From Streptomyces sp. S4.7 (lineage in GTDB: Bacteria > Actinomycetota > Actinomycetes > Streptomycetales > Streptomycetaceae), in the NCBI RefSeq assembly GCF_010384365.1, contig NZ_CP048397.1, positions 7,569,683 through 7,633,682 on the forward strand: a stretch of 64,000 nt of DNA, given 5' to 3'. This document shows, in pieces, positions 1 to 8,884 of the stretch (position 1 is its first letter; every line of letters begins with the position of its first letter). The notes under the pieces are model-generated. The model worked only from the letters and a program-made list of their open reading frames with translations, had not been told where the DNA came from and did not search any database. The position numbers were made by a program, and so were the translations under genes.

Positions 1-391
1 CGGCGGCGGTGACGTGGTCTCCGGGCACCGAACCCACGGCGCGTTCCTCGCCGTCGGGCAGCACGACCACCAGATCATGGGAACCGGGCCGGGCCACCAG
101 CACCAGCACGGAGCCGTCGTCGAACGGCACGATGTCGGTGGGCTGCCCCTGCAGCATCACGTTGGACGCGGCCCGCTCGAAGCCGGGCACCCCGCGGCAG
201 ACCGGGGTGTCCCCGCGAAGGTCCCAGGTCTCCAGGAACATCCGGCCGCGGCCGTCGGTGACCAGGGCCGCCGCACGGTTCCCGGTGGCGGAGAAACGGA
301 AACCGAAGCGCGACCTGAGGGTGGTCAGGGCCGCCCACAGCGAGTCCGAGAACCGGGACCGGTCCACTACGGCGGGCGCCGCACCGCTCAT
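1..391 (-). CDS. Partial peptidase-like protein, N-terminal end only (possible prolyl oligopeptidase beta-propeller)
   Basis: The gene starts with ATG at 391 and runs off the left edge, so about 130 residues are visible (MSGAAPAVVDRSRF...). Its start overlaps the stop of the lanthipeptide synthetase gene by 4 nt (ATGA), so the two are translationally coupled in one minus-strand operon. The visible part has short beta-strand-like units such as RMFLETWDLRGDTPV, DIVPFDDGSVLVLVA and HDLVVVLPDGEERAVG, which look like blades of a beta-propeller. S9-family prolyl oligopeptidases begin with such a propeller, and some class III lanthipeptide clusters carry one as leader peptidase (FlaP type). The catalytic domain lies outside the window, so the peptidase assignment is an inference from fold impression plus context. 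Another propeller protein is possible. Confidence 0.45.
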   Translation of the reverse strand, partial: MSGAAPAVVDRSRFSDSLWAALTTLRSRFGFRFSATGNRAAALVTDGRGRMFLETWDLRGDTPVCRGVPGFERAASNVMLQGQPTDIVPFDDGSVLVLVARPGSHDLVVVLPDGEERAVGSVPGDHVTAA

Positions 392-3159
392 CGCCGGCCC
401 TCCGGCGCCAGGGCGAAGTCGTCCACCATCCACCAGCGTTCGCCACCGTGGCGCAGCCGGTGCAGGAACCCGATCGAGCCGGCCAGCCCGAGGTTGTAGC
501 TGTAGGTGGTCTTCAGGGACACGTCGTCAATGGGGACGAGGCGGCCGTCGCGCTGGACGCACAGCCGGGCCAGGCAGGTGGCGTACTCCTCGGCCCAGTC
601 GCGGTAGCGCTGCTCGCCGGTGGCCGCCGCCATGTCGAGCAGGAACTCGGCATTGCCGGCGATGCCGTGGCAGTGGCTCGCGGACAGGAACCACTTCTCG
701 GCACGGGTGGCCACCGCCGCCCGGTGCGCGGCCTCGCGGTACTTGGCCTCGCCGGTGGCCCGCCACAACCGGATCAGGAAGGTGCCGATGCCGGACGCGC
801 CGCTGCACCACCAGCACACCCCGTCGTGTGGCTCGTCGCCCGGCTCCGGGGGAAGGACCGGCCAGGTGACGCCGTCCCCCAGCTCCTGGGCGACGGAGAG
901 CAGGTAGTCGCCGCCCTCGACAGCTGTCGCCAGCAGTTCGGGCCGGTCCAGATCGCGGGCGGCCGTCATCAGGAACGTGCAGATGCCGGCGACCCCGTGG
1001 GCGTACCCCAGATGGGTCGGGCCGGTCGCGGTGCGGTCGTTGGGCGACTCGGGCAGCTGCCACAGCATCGACCCGCCGGACGGGCGGGCGGCCAGCACCG
1101 TATCGGCGCAGATCCCCACCCGCCGGGCCAGCTCCTCGTCACCGGTACGGCGCCACAGGTGAAGCTGGGCGAGGCCGGAGCCCGACACGCCGTGGGTGAT
1201 GTCCGGGTTGGCCCAGGCGACCGGCAGCCGCTTCGCCCGCTGGACCGCGCGCCGCATGGCGTCCTCGTCCCCCAGCGCCTCAGCAGCCTCGTACAGCGCC
1301 CAGCAGGTGCCGGCGCGGCCGAAGAAGAGGCCGGGCAGGAGCCGTTGGTCCTGGCGGAGCCGGGCCTCCAGCCAGGTCACCGAGGTCCGCAGGGCACGCC
1401 GCACCTCGTCGGTCTCGTCGGTGGCCTTGACGGCCAGCGTGCGTCGCAACGCGTCGATCGAGCCGGCGCAGCCCGCCTGCAGGCTCAACGAGTCGAACAG
1501 CCGCCCGTCGTAGGGCACGGCCGGCCACAGGGCCCGTTCGTCCTCGGGCGTCATCGCCGTCAGGAGTTCGCGGACGGCGTCGTCCAGCAGACGCTGCTGC
1601 TCGTCGGCCGGCAGCCTTACGGGTGCCGACGCCAACGCGTCGATGTCGACTTCGACATCGGCGTTGGTATCGGCGTCTCGCTGCCGCGGCAGCGAGGTGA
1701 GCAACTCCTTCACCCGCGACAGCCCGATGCGCTTCTCCGGGTCCTGGCGCAGCAGGCCGAGCACCAGCGGTGCGAAGGTGCGCAGGGTGGGGCTGGTGCC
1801 GGCGACCGCGTTCACCAGGAACGCCAGCCGGTCGTCGAGCGGGCGCGGCTCGGGGGAGGCGTCCTCGCCCAGCAGCGGGTGGATCCCGGTGCACAGGTAG
1901 AAGAGCGACGCACCCAGGCTGTACAGGTCGGTGTCCTGGCCGGGCGCGGGGTAGCGTGCCGGGCCCGCCATCTCCTCCGGCGCCACGTACCCCATCGTCA
2001 TCACCCGGGTCACCAGTTCGCCGGGGCGGGTCACGAACTCGGTGTCGATAAGCACCAGGACGCCGTCGGGGGTGACCATGACGTTGTTCGGCGTCAGGTC
2101 GCGGAAGACCAGGCCCTTGTCGTGGACGACGGCGACCAGGTCGACCAGCTGCCGGGCCATCGGCAGCACCGCGTCCACAGAGATGAGGTGCTCGGGGTGG
2201 TCGCGCACCTGACGCTCCACCCACGCGCGCAGCGTCACACCGGGGATCTCCTCCTCGGCGAGGAAGACGTGGTCCTGGTACTCGAAGAGCGACACCGGTC
2301 GGGGCGCGATGGCCATTCCCTCGAAGAGCCGCAGGATCTCGTGCTCGTTGCGCAGATAGTCGCGGGCGTCGGTGCCGTCGAACTCCGCCGCGACGTAGGG
2401 GCGTGCCTCCTTGATGACGACGTTCTGGTCGGTGTCACCGTCCTTCGCCCGGTAGACCCCGCCGCGGTTGGAGTGCCGGATCGCCTCGAAGACGGCGAAC
2501 CGGGAGTCGAGCAGCACCTGTTGCTGACCGCGTTCCCCCTCGCCTCGCACCGGGGTCTCGTCGGGGAGGGGCGAGGGGGCCCAGGGCACCGGCGCGTACC
2601 AGGCCTCGCGCTTGTCCTGGAACCAGCCGCCGTCGGGCGTGACCAGCATCGGCACGTACGAACCGTCGGCGTCGAGGATCTGCTGGCGTCCGGAGAAGCC
2701 GCCGAAGCGGTAGTGCACCAGGCTGCCGGGCCGGTAGCGGCGGTCGGAGAGGATCTTCGGCCCCGTCATGCCGTCGGTGACCCGGTGGAGTTCCTCGACC
2801 AGTTCCGCGAACTGCCGGTCGTCCTGGGGGTAGACGGTGATGAACTTGCCGCCGCTGCCGCGGTTGCAGCGCACCGACAGCAACTGCCGCAGCTGGGCGA
2901 CACCCTTGGCGAACTTGAAGGCGACGCCGCGTTCGAGCAGCACACGGGCGGCGCTGCGGAGGACGGAGGCCGCGGAGCTCGGCGTCGCCGAGAGGTGGAT
3001 CTTCCAGCCCTGGGGGCGGGAGTAGTGCCCGGGTGGTATGACGTGGCACCACATCTCGTCCATGGAATGGTCCCACCCGTGGAGGGCGACCACCTCGTCC
3101 TTGACGCCGAGGAAGTCGCCAACGTAGAGATGGTCGGGGTGCTGGGGTTGGCTGCTCAC
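388..3159 (-). CDS. lanL: Class IV lanthipeptide synthetase (lyase-kinase-cyclase)
   Basis: This 923-residue enzyme should phosphorylate Ser/Thr in a precursor peptide, eliminate phosphate and cyclise Cys onto the dehydro residues. The N-terminal third matches the lyase domain of LanKC/LanL enzymes (GWKIHLSATPSS, FKFAKG, RGSGGKFITVYP, VHYRFGGFSG). A kinase domain follows, with the Lys of VVIKEARP, the catalytic Asp of FRDLTPNNVMV and the metal Asp of LIDTEF. The C-terminal LanC-like domain has HGVAGI, WWCSGASG and SHCHGIAG. The Cys and Cys-His of the last two are the zinc ligands kept in class IV (LanL) and lost in class III. The GTG at 3159 was chosen because GGGAG lies about 6 nt upstream; an ATG at 3210 would add 17 residues. 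The gene overlaps the partial gene at 391 by 4 nt. No precursor gene was found beside it. Confidence 0.88.
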   Translation of the reverse strand: MSSQPQHPDHLYVGDFLGVKDEVVALHGWDHSMDEMWCHVIPPGHYSRPQGWKIHLSATPSSAASVLRSAARVLLERGVAFKFAKGVAQLRQLLSVRCNRGSGGKFITVYPQDDRQFAELVEELHRVTDGMTGPKILSDRRYRPGSLVHYRFGGFSGRQQILDADGSYVPMLVTPDGGWFQDKREAWYAPVPWAPSPLPDETPVRGEGERGQQQVLLDSRFAVFEAIRHSNRGGVYRAKDGDTDQNVVIKEARPYVAAEFDGTDARDYLRNEHEILRLFEGMAIAPRPVSLFEYQDHVFLAEEEIPGVTLRAWVERQVRDHPEHLISVDAVLPMARQLVDLVAVVHDKGLVFRDLTPNNVMVTPDGVLVLIDTEFVTRPGELVTRVMTMGYVAPEEMAGPARYPAPGQDTDLYSLGASLFYLCTGIHPLLGEDASPEPRPLDDRLAFLVNAVAGTSPTLRTFAPLVLGLLRQDPEKRIGLSRVKELLTSLPRQRDADTNADVEVDIDALASAPVRLPADEQQRLLDDAVRELLTAMTPEDERALWPAVPYDGRLFDSLSLQAGCAGSIDALRRTLAVKATDETDEVRRALRTSVTWLEARLRQDQRLLPGLFFGRAGTCWALYEAAEALGDEDAMRRAVQRAKRLPVAWANPDITHGVSGSGLAQLHLWRRTGDEELARRVGICADTVLAARPSGGSMLWQLPESPNDRTATGPTHLGYAHGVAGICTFLMTAARDLDRPELLATAVEGGDYLLSVAQELGDGVTWPVLPPEPGDEPHDGVCWWCSGASGIGTFLIRLWRATGEAKYREAAHRAAVATRAEKWFLSASHCHGIAGNAEFLLDMAAATGEQRYRDWAEEYATCLARLCVQRDGRLVPIDDVSLKTTYSYNLGLAGSIGFLHRLRHGGERWWMVDDFALAPEGRR

Positions 3160-4069
3160 GGTGGCTCCCGGCGGTGAGAACGAACGCACCGGTGCTCGGC
3201 GCGGCTTCACACGCTAGACAGCCCGGTGTCCCGGACTCCTGGGGCGGCCGTCCCATAAATGTCCTGGCTCGGAAGTCCCGGATTCCGGTTCCATTGCCGG
3301 TTTCGGGCGATCCGCCCCGGTGTCGTCATCGCGTGCAGGCGGTTTCGTCGGGATCGGTGTGCGGACCGGAGGCAGCCGCTCGCGCGGTGGCGTCCTGCCG
3401 GACTGCCGGACAGCTCGCGGTCGCGGCCTTGTCGTGGCGGGTGACTGTGCCGCGCCACCGCCTCAAGCGGTCGGGCCATCTCGTGCGCGAAGGCAGGAGT
3501 GTCACCGGTGTTTACGGCCCGTCCGGCGTTACCGGCGTGTCCGGCGGTGAGAACGGACGCGAGGGGCTGCCGGCACTCGTCTTCGGGGTGCGGTGTACCC
3601 CCGTGGCCGGTCCGCTCACGCAACCGGCCGATGGCGCGATCCACCGGGTCGCCGGCCGGGCCCACGACAGTACGTGCGATCGCAAGGCGGCTGGGTGTCC
3701 CGTGTCCCCTCGGTGCTACGGGAGGGAGGGCGTGCGCGCCGGGGACCACGGGCCCGGCGGGATCCGCAGGACAGGGCCGGAGCAAGCGGCCGGGTCGCCC
3801 GGGGGGAATCTCACCACCGGGCGGGCGGACCACTGGAGCGTGTTGCGGAGGTGGCGTCGTCCGCCCGAAGGGTGGGACTCAGGCCCGCCGCGAAGCGGCT
3901 GATGTCTCGTAGGTGCGTGGGCTCGCAGGACGCCGGGTCGGCGTCGTGGAGGGGCCGGACGTACTCGCGTGACTCCGCACGTACTGGCGTGACTGATGGC
4001 GACGTGGTGTGCGTGCGTGCGTGTGGACGTGCCGGATGCCGTGAGCCGGACGGGACTTCGCGACACGCT
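3160..4069. other. Gene-poor stretch upstream of the synthetase
   Basis: About 910 bp lie between the synthetase start and the stop of the response regulator. Open frames exist on both strands but show no recognisable domains, no convincing ribosome site and no Ser/Thr/Cys-rich core typical of a lanthipeptide precursor. The synthetase promoter presumably lies here. The only clear structure is the direct repeat at 3959-3994. Confidence 0.5.
3959..3994. repeat. Direct repeat, possible regulator binding site
   Basis: ACGTACTCGCGTGACT (3959-3974) is followed after 4 nt by ACGTACTGGCGTGACT (3979-3994): 15 of 16 bases match and the centre spacing is 20 bp, about two helical turns. It lies between the response-regulator stop and the synthetase start, where minus-strand operon control would be expected. 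Binding by the neighbouring regulator is an inference. Confidence 0.45.
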
Positions 4070-4756
4070 TCAGATCCCGAGCCCGGCTTCGCGCGCCCGC
4101 ACGACCGCCTCCATCCGGTAGCGCACATCCAGCTTGCCGAGGATCTGCGAGACGTAGTTGCGGACGGTCTTCTCCGCCAGCACCAGGTCTTTGGCGATCC
4201 GGCCGTTGTTCCAGCCGCGCGCGAGCAGGTCGAGTACCTGCGTCTCACGTATCGTCAGCTGCGGGAACGCCGACCGGTACGACATCGCGCAGGGCTCCGA
4301 GAAGTACTCGCCCAGCCTCCGCGCGATCCCCGCGCTGAACACGGCGCCGTCCTCGGCGACGATCTCGATGGCGCGCAGCAGCTCCTGTTCGGAGGCCCGC
4401 TTGGTGATGTAGCCGCTCACCCCGGCCCGCATGGCCGCCACCACCGAGTCGTCGTCGTCCCGGACCGAGACGGCCAGCACACTTGGGGTCCTGCCGCGCC
4501 GAGCTCCGTTCACCGCGCTCCACGCCGGGGCGAGCCCCGACCGCAGGGCCCGGATGGCGGCCATTCCCGCGCCGCCCCGGGGCTCGATCAGCACGACATC
4601 GGGCGGGGGAGACAGCTCCGGCAGTATGCCCATCGCCCCCTCGGTCGACTCCACCTCGCCCACCAGTTCAAAGCCGTCCGCGCCCACCAGGAGCTGCCGG
4701 ATGCCGGCGCGGAACAGCGCCTGTTCATCGACCACCAGGACACGCACGACCACCAC
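4070..4756 (-). CDS. NarL/LuxR-family response regulator with Glu at the phospho-acceptor site
   Basis: This 228-residue protein has a receiver domain (about 1-125) and a C-terminal LuxR-type helix-turn-helix (about 160-225, LTIRETQVLDLLARGWNN and EKTVRNYVSQILGKLDV). It should be a DNA-binding regulator. The acidic pair D10/E11 and the Lys of GYITKRAS are present. At the usual phospho-acceptor, where the family has PDVVLMD, it reads PDVVLIE (Glu58), so normal phosphorylation is unlikely and the protein may be constitutively active or respond to another signal. No partner histidine kinase is visible. Several in-frame GTG codons follow GGGAGG, so the start is uncertain by up to four codons. The gene points towards the synthetase, about 0.9 kb away, and is a reasonable candidate for its control. 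Confidence 0.85.
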   Translation of the reverse strand: MVVVRVLVVDEQALFRAGIRQLLVGADGFELVGEVESTEGAMGILPELSPPPDVVLIEPRGGAGMAAIRALRSGLAPAWSAVNGARRGRTPSVLAVSVRDDDDSVVAAMRAGVSGYITKRASEQELLRAIEIVAEDGAVFSAGIARRLGEYFSEPCAMSYRSAFPQLTIRETQVLDLLARGWNNGRIAKDLVLAEKTVRNYVSQILGKLDVRYRMEAVVRAREAGLGI

Positions 4757-5494
4757 ACACCTCCCAACACTCCGATCGGGGTGCGGTCGGCGTGCCGACG
4801 GCTCTCGCGAGGGCCAGCCGTCTTCTGTGCCGCGCCTCCAGTTCCGTATCCCCGACAGTGTTCACGCCGTTCCTCCCCGTTGGTCTTCGGCGGGCGTGGA
4901 CTGCTTGTTCACCCGCCGACGGACGAGGGGAACGATAGTCCGGCCAGGTGCCTGAATGTGCCGGTTGTTCGCCCCACAAGCGATGGGCTGTCCCACCGGT
5001 CGACTCCCCCTGTGATCATGCGAATTTCGGGGGAAACGAGAGAACCGATGACGCGGGCTCCGAGCCGTCGGGGACCGCATCTCGCGGACCATCTGGCGGG
5101 GGGCAGGCCGTCCGGAGGAGGCCGTGGCACTCCGGGTGGGCGACACCTGATCGGCCGGGACAAGTCCTGGCTGACGAACAGGCCCTCACGCGGCGTCGTA
5201 CGCGGTTCCCACCCGGCGGCGACCATGCCGCGATCAGCGCGTCCGCCGGCGCCGACGAACCCCACCGGTGCGGCGGGAACAAGACGTCAAGAACCTGCTG
5301 GCCACCAACAGTTGGGGTCTGCCGTCGCGCACCGCACGTACATGGCTGGCTGGGTGGCGACGACGCTGTGTTGGCGAACGGCCGTATACGGAGAACGCCG
5401 ACGATCGAGCCTCGGTCGACGAGGCGATGCTGGTCTGGACGACGCCGATCCGAACCCTCAGGATGTGTTCTTCCAGATCATCGGGGGAGGGACC
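4757..5494. other. Intergenic stretch without a supported gene
   Basis: About 740 bp with lower GC than its surroundings in places. Several overlapping open frames exist on both strands, but none has a recognisable domain, steady third-position GC bias or a clear ribosome site. It should contain the promoter of the response regulator. No hairpin or repeat stood out. Confidence 0.4.
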
Positions 5495-5659
5495 GTGGCA
5501 GGTCGCGTCCACTTGTGGATCGCCTACTTCACGCTTGCCGGAATCGCCGGACTGACGGGAGTCATCGCGGTAATCTGGATGCCGCCCGAGCAAGCTGCCG
5601 CCGTTGCAGCGGCCGCAGCAGCGGTCACGGCCTTGCCCGTCACCCGGGTATCCGCGTGA
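5495..5659 (+). CDS. Putative 54-residue single-span membrane peptide
   Basis: A GTG start with GGGAGGG three bases upstream opens a 54-residue frame. It has a short N-terminus (MAGRVH), one hydrophobic span (about residues 7-29, LWIAYFTLAGIAGLTGVIAV) and an Ala-rich tail. I do not recognise a family. The stop codon falls exactly where similarity to the Ig-like repeat sequence begins on the other strand (around 5656), so the C-terminus may be truncated or chimeric. Expression rests only on the good ribosome site and the clean membrane span. Confidence 0.4.
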   Translation: MAGRVHLWIAYFTLAGIAGLTGVIAVIWMPPEQAAAVAAAAAAVTALPVTRVSA

Positions 5660-7505
5660 AGGTCACCGTCCCGGTGGGCGTGCCCGAACCCGGTGGGATG
5701 ACGGTGACCGTCGCGCAAAGCGTGACCGACTGGCCGCACACGGATGTCGCCGGTGTGGCCGTCACCGTCGTGGTGCTGGCGGCCGGATTGACCGTGAGGG
5801 AGGCGGCGCCGGTGGACGGCAGGAAGCAACTGCTGCCGTTGTAGACGGCGGTGACGGTGCCGGTGATCAGCGAGGTGCTGGAGAAGCACGCCTGTCCGCC
5901 GGCGTTCAGCGGCACCGTCACGTTCAGCCCGCCGGGTGCGGTGAAGGTGACGGAGCCGGTCGGCGTGCCGGAGCCCGGCGCGTTGGCGGTGACGGTTGCG
6001 CAGAGCGTGACCGACCGGCCGCAGACGGACGGGTTCGGCGTGGCCGTCACGGTCGTGGTGGTGGCGGCCGGATTGACGGCGAGGGCGACGGCGCCTGAGG
6101 AGGCCGCGAAACAGGGGCCCTCACCGTTGTACGTGGCGGTGACCGTGCCGGAGGTCAGGGACGTGCTGCTCAGGCAGGCCTGGCCACTGGCGTTCAGCGG
6201 GACCGTGACGTTCAGGCCGCCGGGGCCGGTGAACGTCACCGTTCCGGTGGGTGTGCCCGAGCCGGGTGCGTTGGTGGTGACCGTCGCGCAGACCGTCACT
6301 GTCTGCCCGCATACCGACGGGAGGGTGCCGCCGTGACTGTCGTGGTGGTCGTCGCGGGGTTGACCGTGGCGGTGGCCGTGCCGGTGGAACCGGTGAAGCA
6401 CGGTGCGCCGTTGTAGAGGGCCGTGACCGTCCCGGTGGTCAGCGTGGTGGTGGTCACGCAGGCCTGTCCGGTGGGGCCCAGTACGGCGGTCTGGCTGAAA
6501 CCGCCCGGAGCCGTGAACGTCACCGTGCCCGTCGGAACGCCGGAACCGGGCGCGTCGGTGGTGACAGTGGCGCAGAACGTCACCGACTGGCCGCACACCG
6601 ACGGGTCCGGGGTGACGGTGAGGGTGGTCGTGGTGTCTGCCGGGTTGACCGTCACGTCCGTGCTGCCCGTCGAACTCAGTGCGCAGCTGTCGCCGTTGTA
6701 GGTGGCCGTGATCGTGCCGGTGGCCAGCGCGGTGGTCGTGAAGCAGGCCTCGCCGGTGGCGTCCAGGGTGACTGTCTGGTTCAGCCCGCCGGGACCGGTG
6801 AAGGTCACCGTCCCCGTCGGCGTACCCGAGCCGGGCGGGTCGATGGTGACCGTCGCACAGACCGTCACCAGCTCGCCGCAGACCGACGGATCGGGGATGG
6901 CGGTGACCAAGGTGGTGGTCGCGGCCTGGCCGACCGTGACCGCGACCGCTTCGGCGGAGCCCGCGAAGCACGGGCCCTCGCCGTTGTAGACGGCGGAGAC
7001 CTCTCCGGTGACCAGTGTGGTGGTGGTGACACAGGCCTGGCCACCGGCGTCGAGGGGGACGGTCTGGTTGAGACCGCCGTCGGCCGTGAAGGTCACCGAG
7101 CCCGTCGGTGTGCCCGAACCCGGTGACTGGGTGGTGACTGTCGCGCAGACAGTGACGCTCTCTCCGCACACGGACGGTTCGGGGGTGACTGTGACGCCGA
7201 TGTTCGTCAGTGCCTCGTTCACCGTCACGTCGACCGTGCCGGTGGACGGCGCGGCACAGGAGTCGCCGTTGTAGGCGGCGGTCACCGTGCCGGTGACCAG
7301 CGAGCCGGTCGTCACGCAGACCTGGCCGGCGGGGTCCAGCACGGCGGTCTGGCTGAAGCCGCCGGGACCGGTGAAGGTCACCGTGCCCGTGGGGACGCCG
7401 GCGCCGGGCGGCTCGATGGTGACCGTCGCGCAAAGGGTGACCGGCTGGCCACAGACCGACGATTCGGGGCTGGCCGTCACCACCGTCGTCGTATCCGCCT
7501 GGTTG
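5640..7505 (-). pseudogene. Remnant of a Cys-containing Ig-like repeat surface protein
   Basis: Seven tandem Ig-like units of roughly 90 residues (about 285 bp) run on the minus strand. Each reads approximately TTTVTATPDPSVCGQ, VTVCATVT, GSGTPTGTVTFTGPGG, GQAC and VTATYNGD, with about four Cys per unit. This resembles Big_3_5-type bacterial Ig-like domains of secreted or surface proteins. Three defects mark it as a remnant. No ATG or GTG start or signal peptide lies upstream of the first repeat, back to the stop of the neighbouring gene. A one-base loss near 6317-6328, in a C-rich run on the coding strand, shifts the frame between TTVTAAPS and PSVCGQTVTVC. The last unit breaks off after GTVTFT and stops at 5640. 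Repeats 1-4 and most of the inter-repeat linker are in one frame, repeats 5-7 in another. A sequencing error could explain the frameshift but not both missing ends. Confidence 0.75.
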
Positions 7506-7695
7506 ACGCAACCCGCTCGGACGTGGAGCGGCCGCCCGTCCTGCGGCGGCGGTTGCCTCTCGTCAGGGAGACCGCCGTCGGTGGGGGCCGACGGCGGTGC
7601 GCGAGGCGCCGTGGCCGGAGCGCCTGGGCGAGCCGAGGCCGTCGGGGCGCCGGAGCCGTAGGCGCAGGAGGCGGGTGACGAACGGGTGCCGGGGC

Positions 7696-8130
7696 TCAGT
7701 CGGTGTCGATGCCGCGCGCGGCGAAGACCTCCGTCGCGTCCGGCACCGCCAGGACACCGTCCTCCACGAAGGTGACCTCCCGCAGGTTGGGCAGCAGTGC
7801 GAGGTCGTCGAGCGAGCGTACGTCGAACAGGTCGTCCTCGCCGTCCCAGGCGGGGGCGCAGTGCCGGAAGACTTCCGCGCCGGCGTCGAAGCACAGTTCC
7901 TGGACGCGGGCGAGCAGCTCGGCCGGGATCTCCAGGGCCTCGAAATGGGACCGGGACTCCGGCAGCACCTCCGTGTGGAGGCGGTTCCCAAGGACGTAGG
8001 ACGCGGGGTCGCCGATCCCTCGCTCGGCCAGCCGCGCGGGCAGGTCGTAGACCGGGAGGAGCGGGGCGGGCCCGTACATGAGCTCCTCGATGACGAGCAG
8101 CTTGAGGTTGAAGTCGCGGAACTGGCTCAT
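7696..8130 (-). CDS. DUF6892-like protein of unknown function
   Basis: This 144-residue protein begins MSQFRDFNLKLLVIEELMYG and continues with an acidic body (LPNLREVTFVEDGVLAVPD near the end). The FRDFNLKLLVIEELMYG opening is characteristic of the small DUF6892 family of actinomycetes, as I remember it; no function is established. It looks soluble, with no signal peptide or membrane span. The ATG at 8130 lacks a good ribosome site. The Ig-like remnant lies downstream on the same strand, about 190 bp away, with no sign of a functional link. The frame is intact with normal codon use, unlike the decayed sequence on both sides. Confidence 0.65.
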   Translation of the reverse strand: MSQFRDFNLKLLVIEELMYGPAPLLPVYDLPARLAERGIGDPASYVLGNRLHTEVLPESRSHFEALEIPAELLARVQELCFDAGAEVFRHCAPAWDGEDDLFDVRSLDDLALLPNLREVTFVEDGVLAVPDATEVFAARGIDTD

Positions 8131-8884
8131 GGGACATGATTACCACGGAGGTACGACATGGGTCCCCCGCTCGGCCCTCGGCCGGGCGGAGGAAGGCGGC
8201 GGCCAGGGCCCGGTCCGGCCCGCCGCACCTCCGACGGCCAGTTGGCGCGTGCGGGGCGTGTCAGCGCTTTCGGGCATGCACCACGGGGGAGGTGAAGCAG
8301 TCGTTGGTGGTGCCGGGGGCGCGGCCCGGCGGGCATTGCGCGCGGCGGCCCGTACGGTCTTCAGACGTGCTTCGTGGGCGGCGGCGAGTTGCTTGCGCTG
8401 GGGGCCGCGCTGCACCTGGGTGACGAGGTGGGAGTGCGGGGTGTCGTACCTGCCGCGCTGGACCGGCTCGACGCGGACCAGGGCGGTGGCGAAGGCGAAG
8501 ATCAGGTGCGCGGGCATGTGGTCGTCAAGCAGTCGCGGACACATCGTCCGGGACTGCGGGTCAGATGCTGGCAGTGGGACGGGATCCGGCGACATGACAC
8601 GGCTGATGGCGGACGCGGGGATCGTCGCGCAGGTCGCGCAGGTCCGTTCCGGTGAGGCGGAGCTGAGCCGGATCACCGGGGCCCAGGCGCCGTCGGGGGT
8701 GCCCGTGGTCATCTCCACCCCGTCTCGCTGCGCCGCAAGAGCACCGGCAGCTCCTCACGCGGGGGCGCAGCAGGCCGGCGCGCACGCGACGGGCCTCCAC
8801 CGCACCCCAGGCACGGACCGGCACGTCACCGAGCCGGCCTTCCGTCAACAGCGCTGCTTGAGGCAGGGGTTACCTGCCCGCAGG
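8131..8884. other. Stretch without a supported gene, possibly decayed coding sequence
   Basis: About 750 bp. A minus-strand frame (8140-8718) has a central part with good third-position GC bias (DDHMPAHLIFAFATALVRV and following residues), but its two ends look random and I recognise no family. It may be the remnant of a real gene. A hairpin sits at its right end (8862-8878). Confidence 0.35.
8862..8878 (-). terminator. Short hairpin just downstream of the PHP remnant
   Basis: GGCAGG (8862-8867) and CCTGCC (8873-8878) form a 6-bp stem with a 5-nt loop. An alternative stem ACCTGC / GCAGGT (8872-8877 / 8880-8885) overlaps it. The position directly after the stop of the broken metallohydrolase frame suggests a leftover terminator. 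There is no U-run. Confidence 0.3.

Noticed and set aside
448..3177. Long plus-strand frame opposite the lanthipeptide synthetase
   Set aside because: The minus strand encodes a complete, recognisable enzyme; the plus-strand translation is low-complexity.
3207..3833. Candidate lanthipeptide precursor frames upstream of the synthetase, including a C-terminal piece starting MTTPGRIARNRQW
   Set aside because: No Cys-containing Ser/Thr-rich core, no leader motif and no ribosome site.
3593..5659. 688-codon plus-strand frame spanning the response regulator
   Set aside because: Only its last 54 codons, with their own ribosome site, look protein-like. The rest has no domain and lies across a well-supported minus-strand gene.
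5640..7505. Plus-strand frames such as 6423-6701, 6702-6989 and 7008-7274 that look like a repeated small protein
   Set aside because: They are the regular antisense reading of the Ig-like repeats on the minus strand.
8140..8718. 192-codon minus-strand frame just upstream of the DUF6892-like gene
   Set aside because: The central part has coding-like base usage, but both ends look random, no family is recognised and no start signal is visible. At most it is a remnant.
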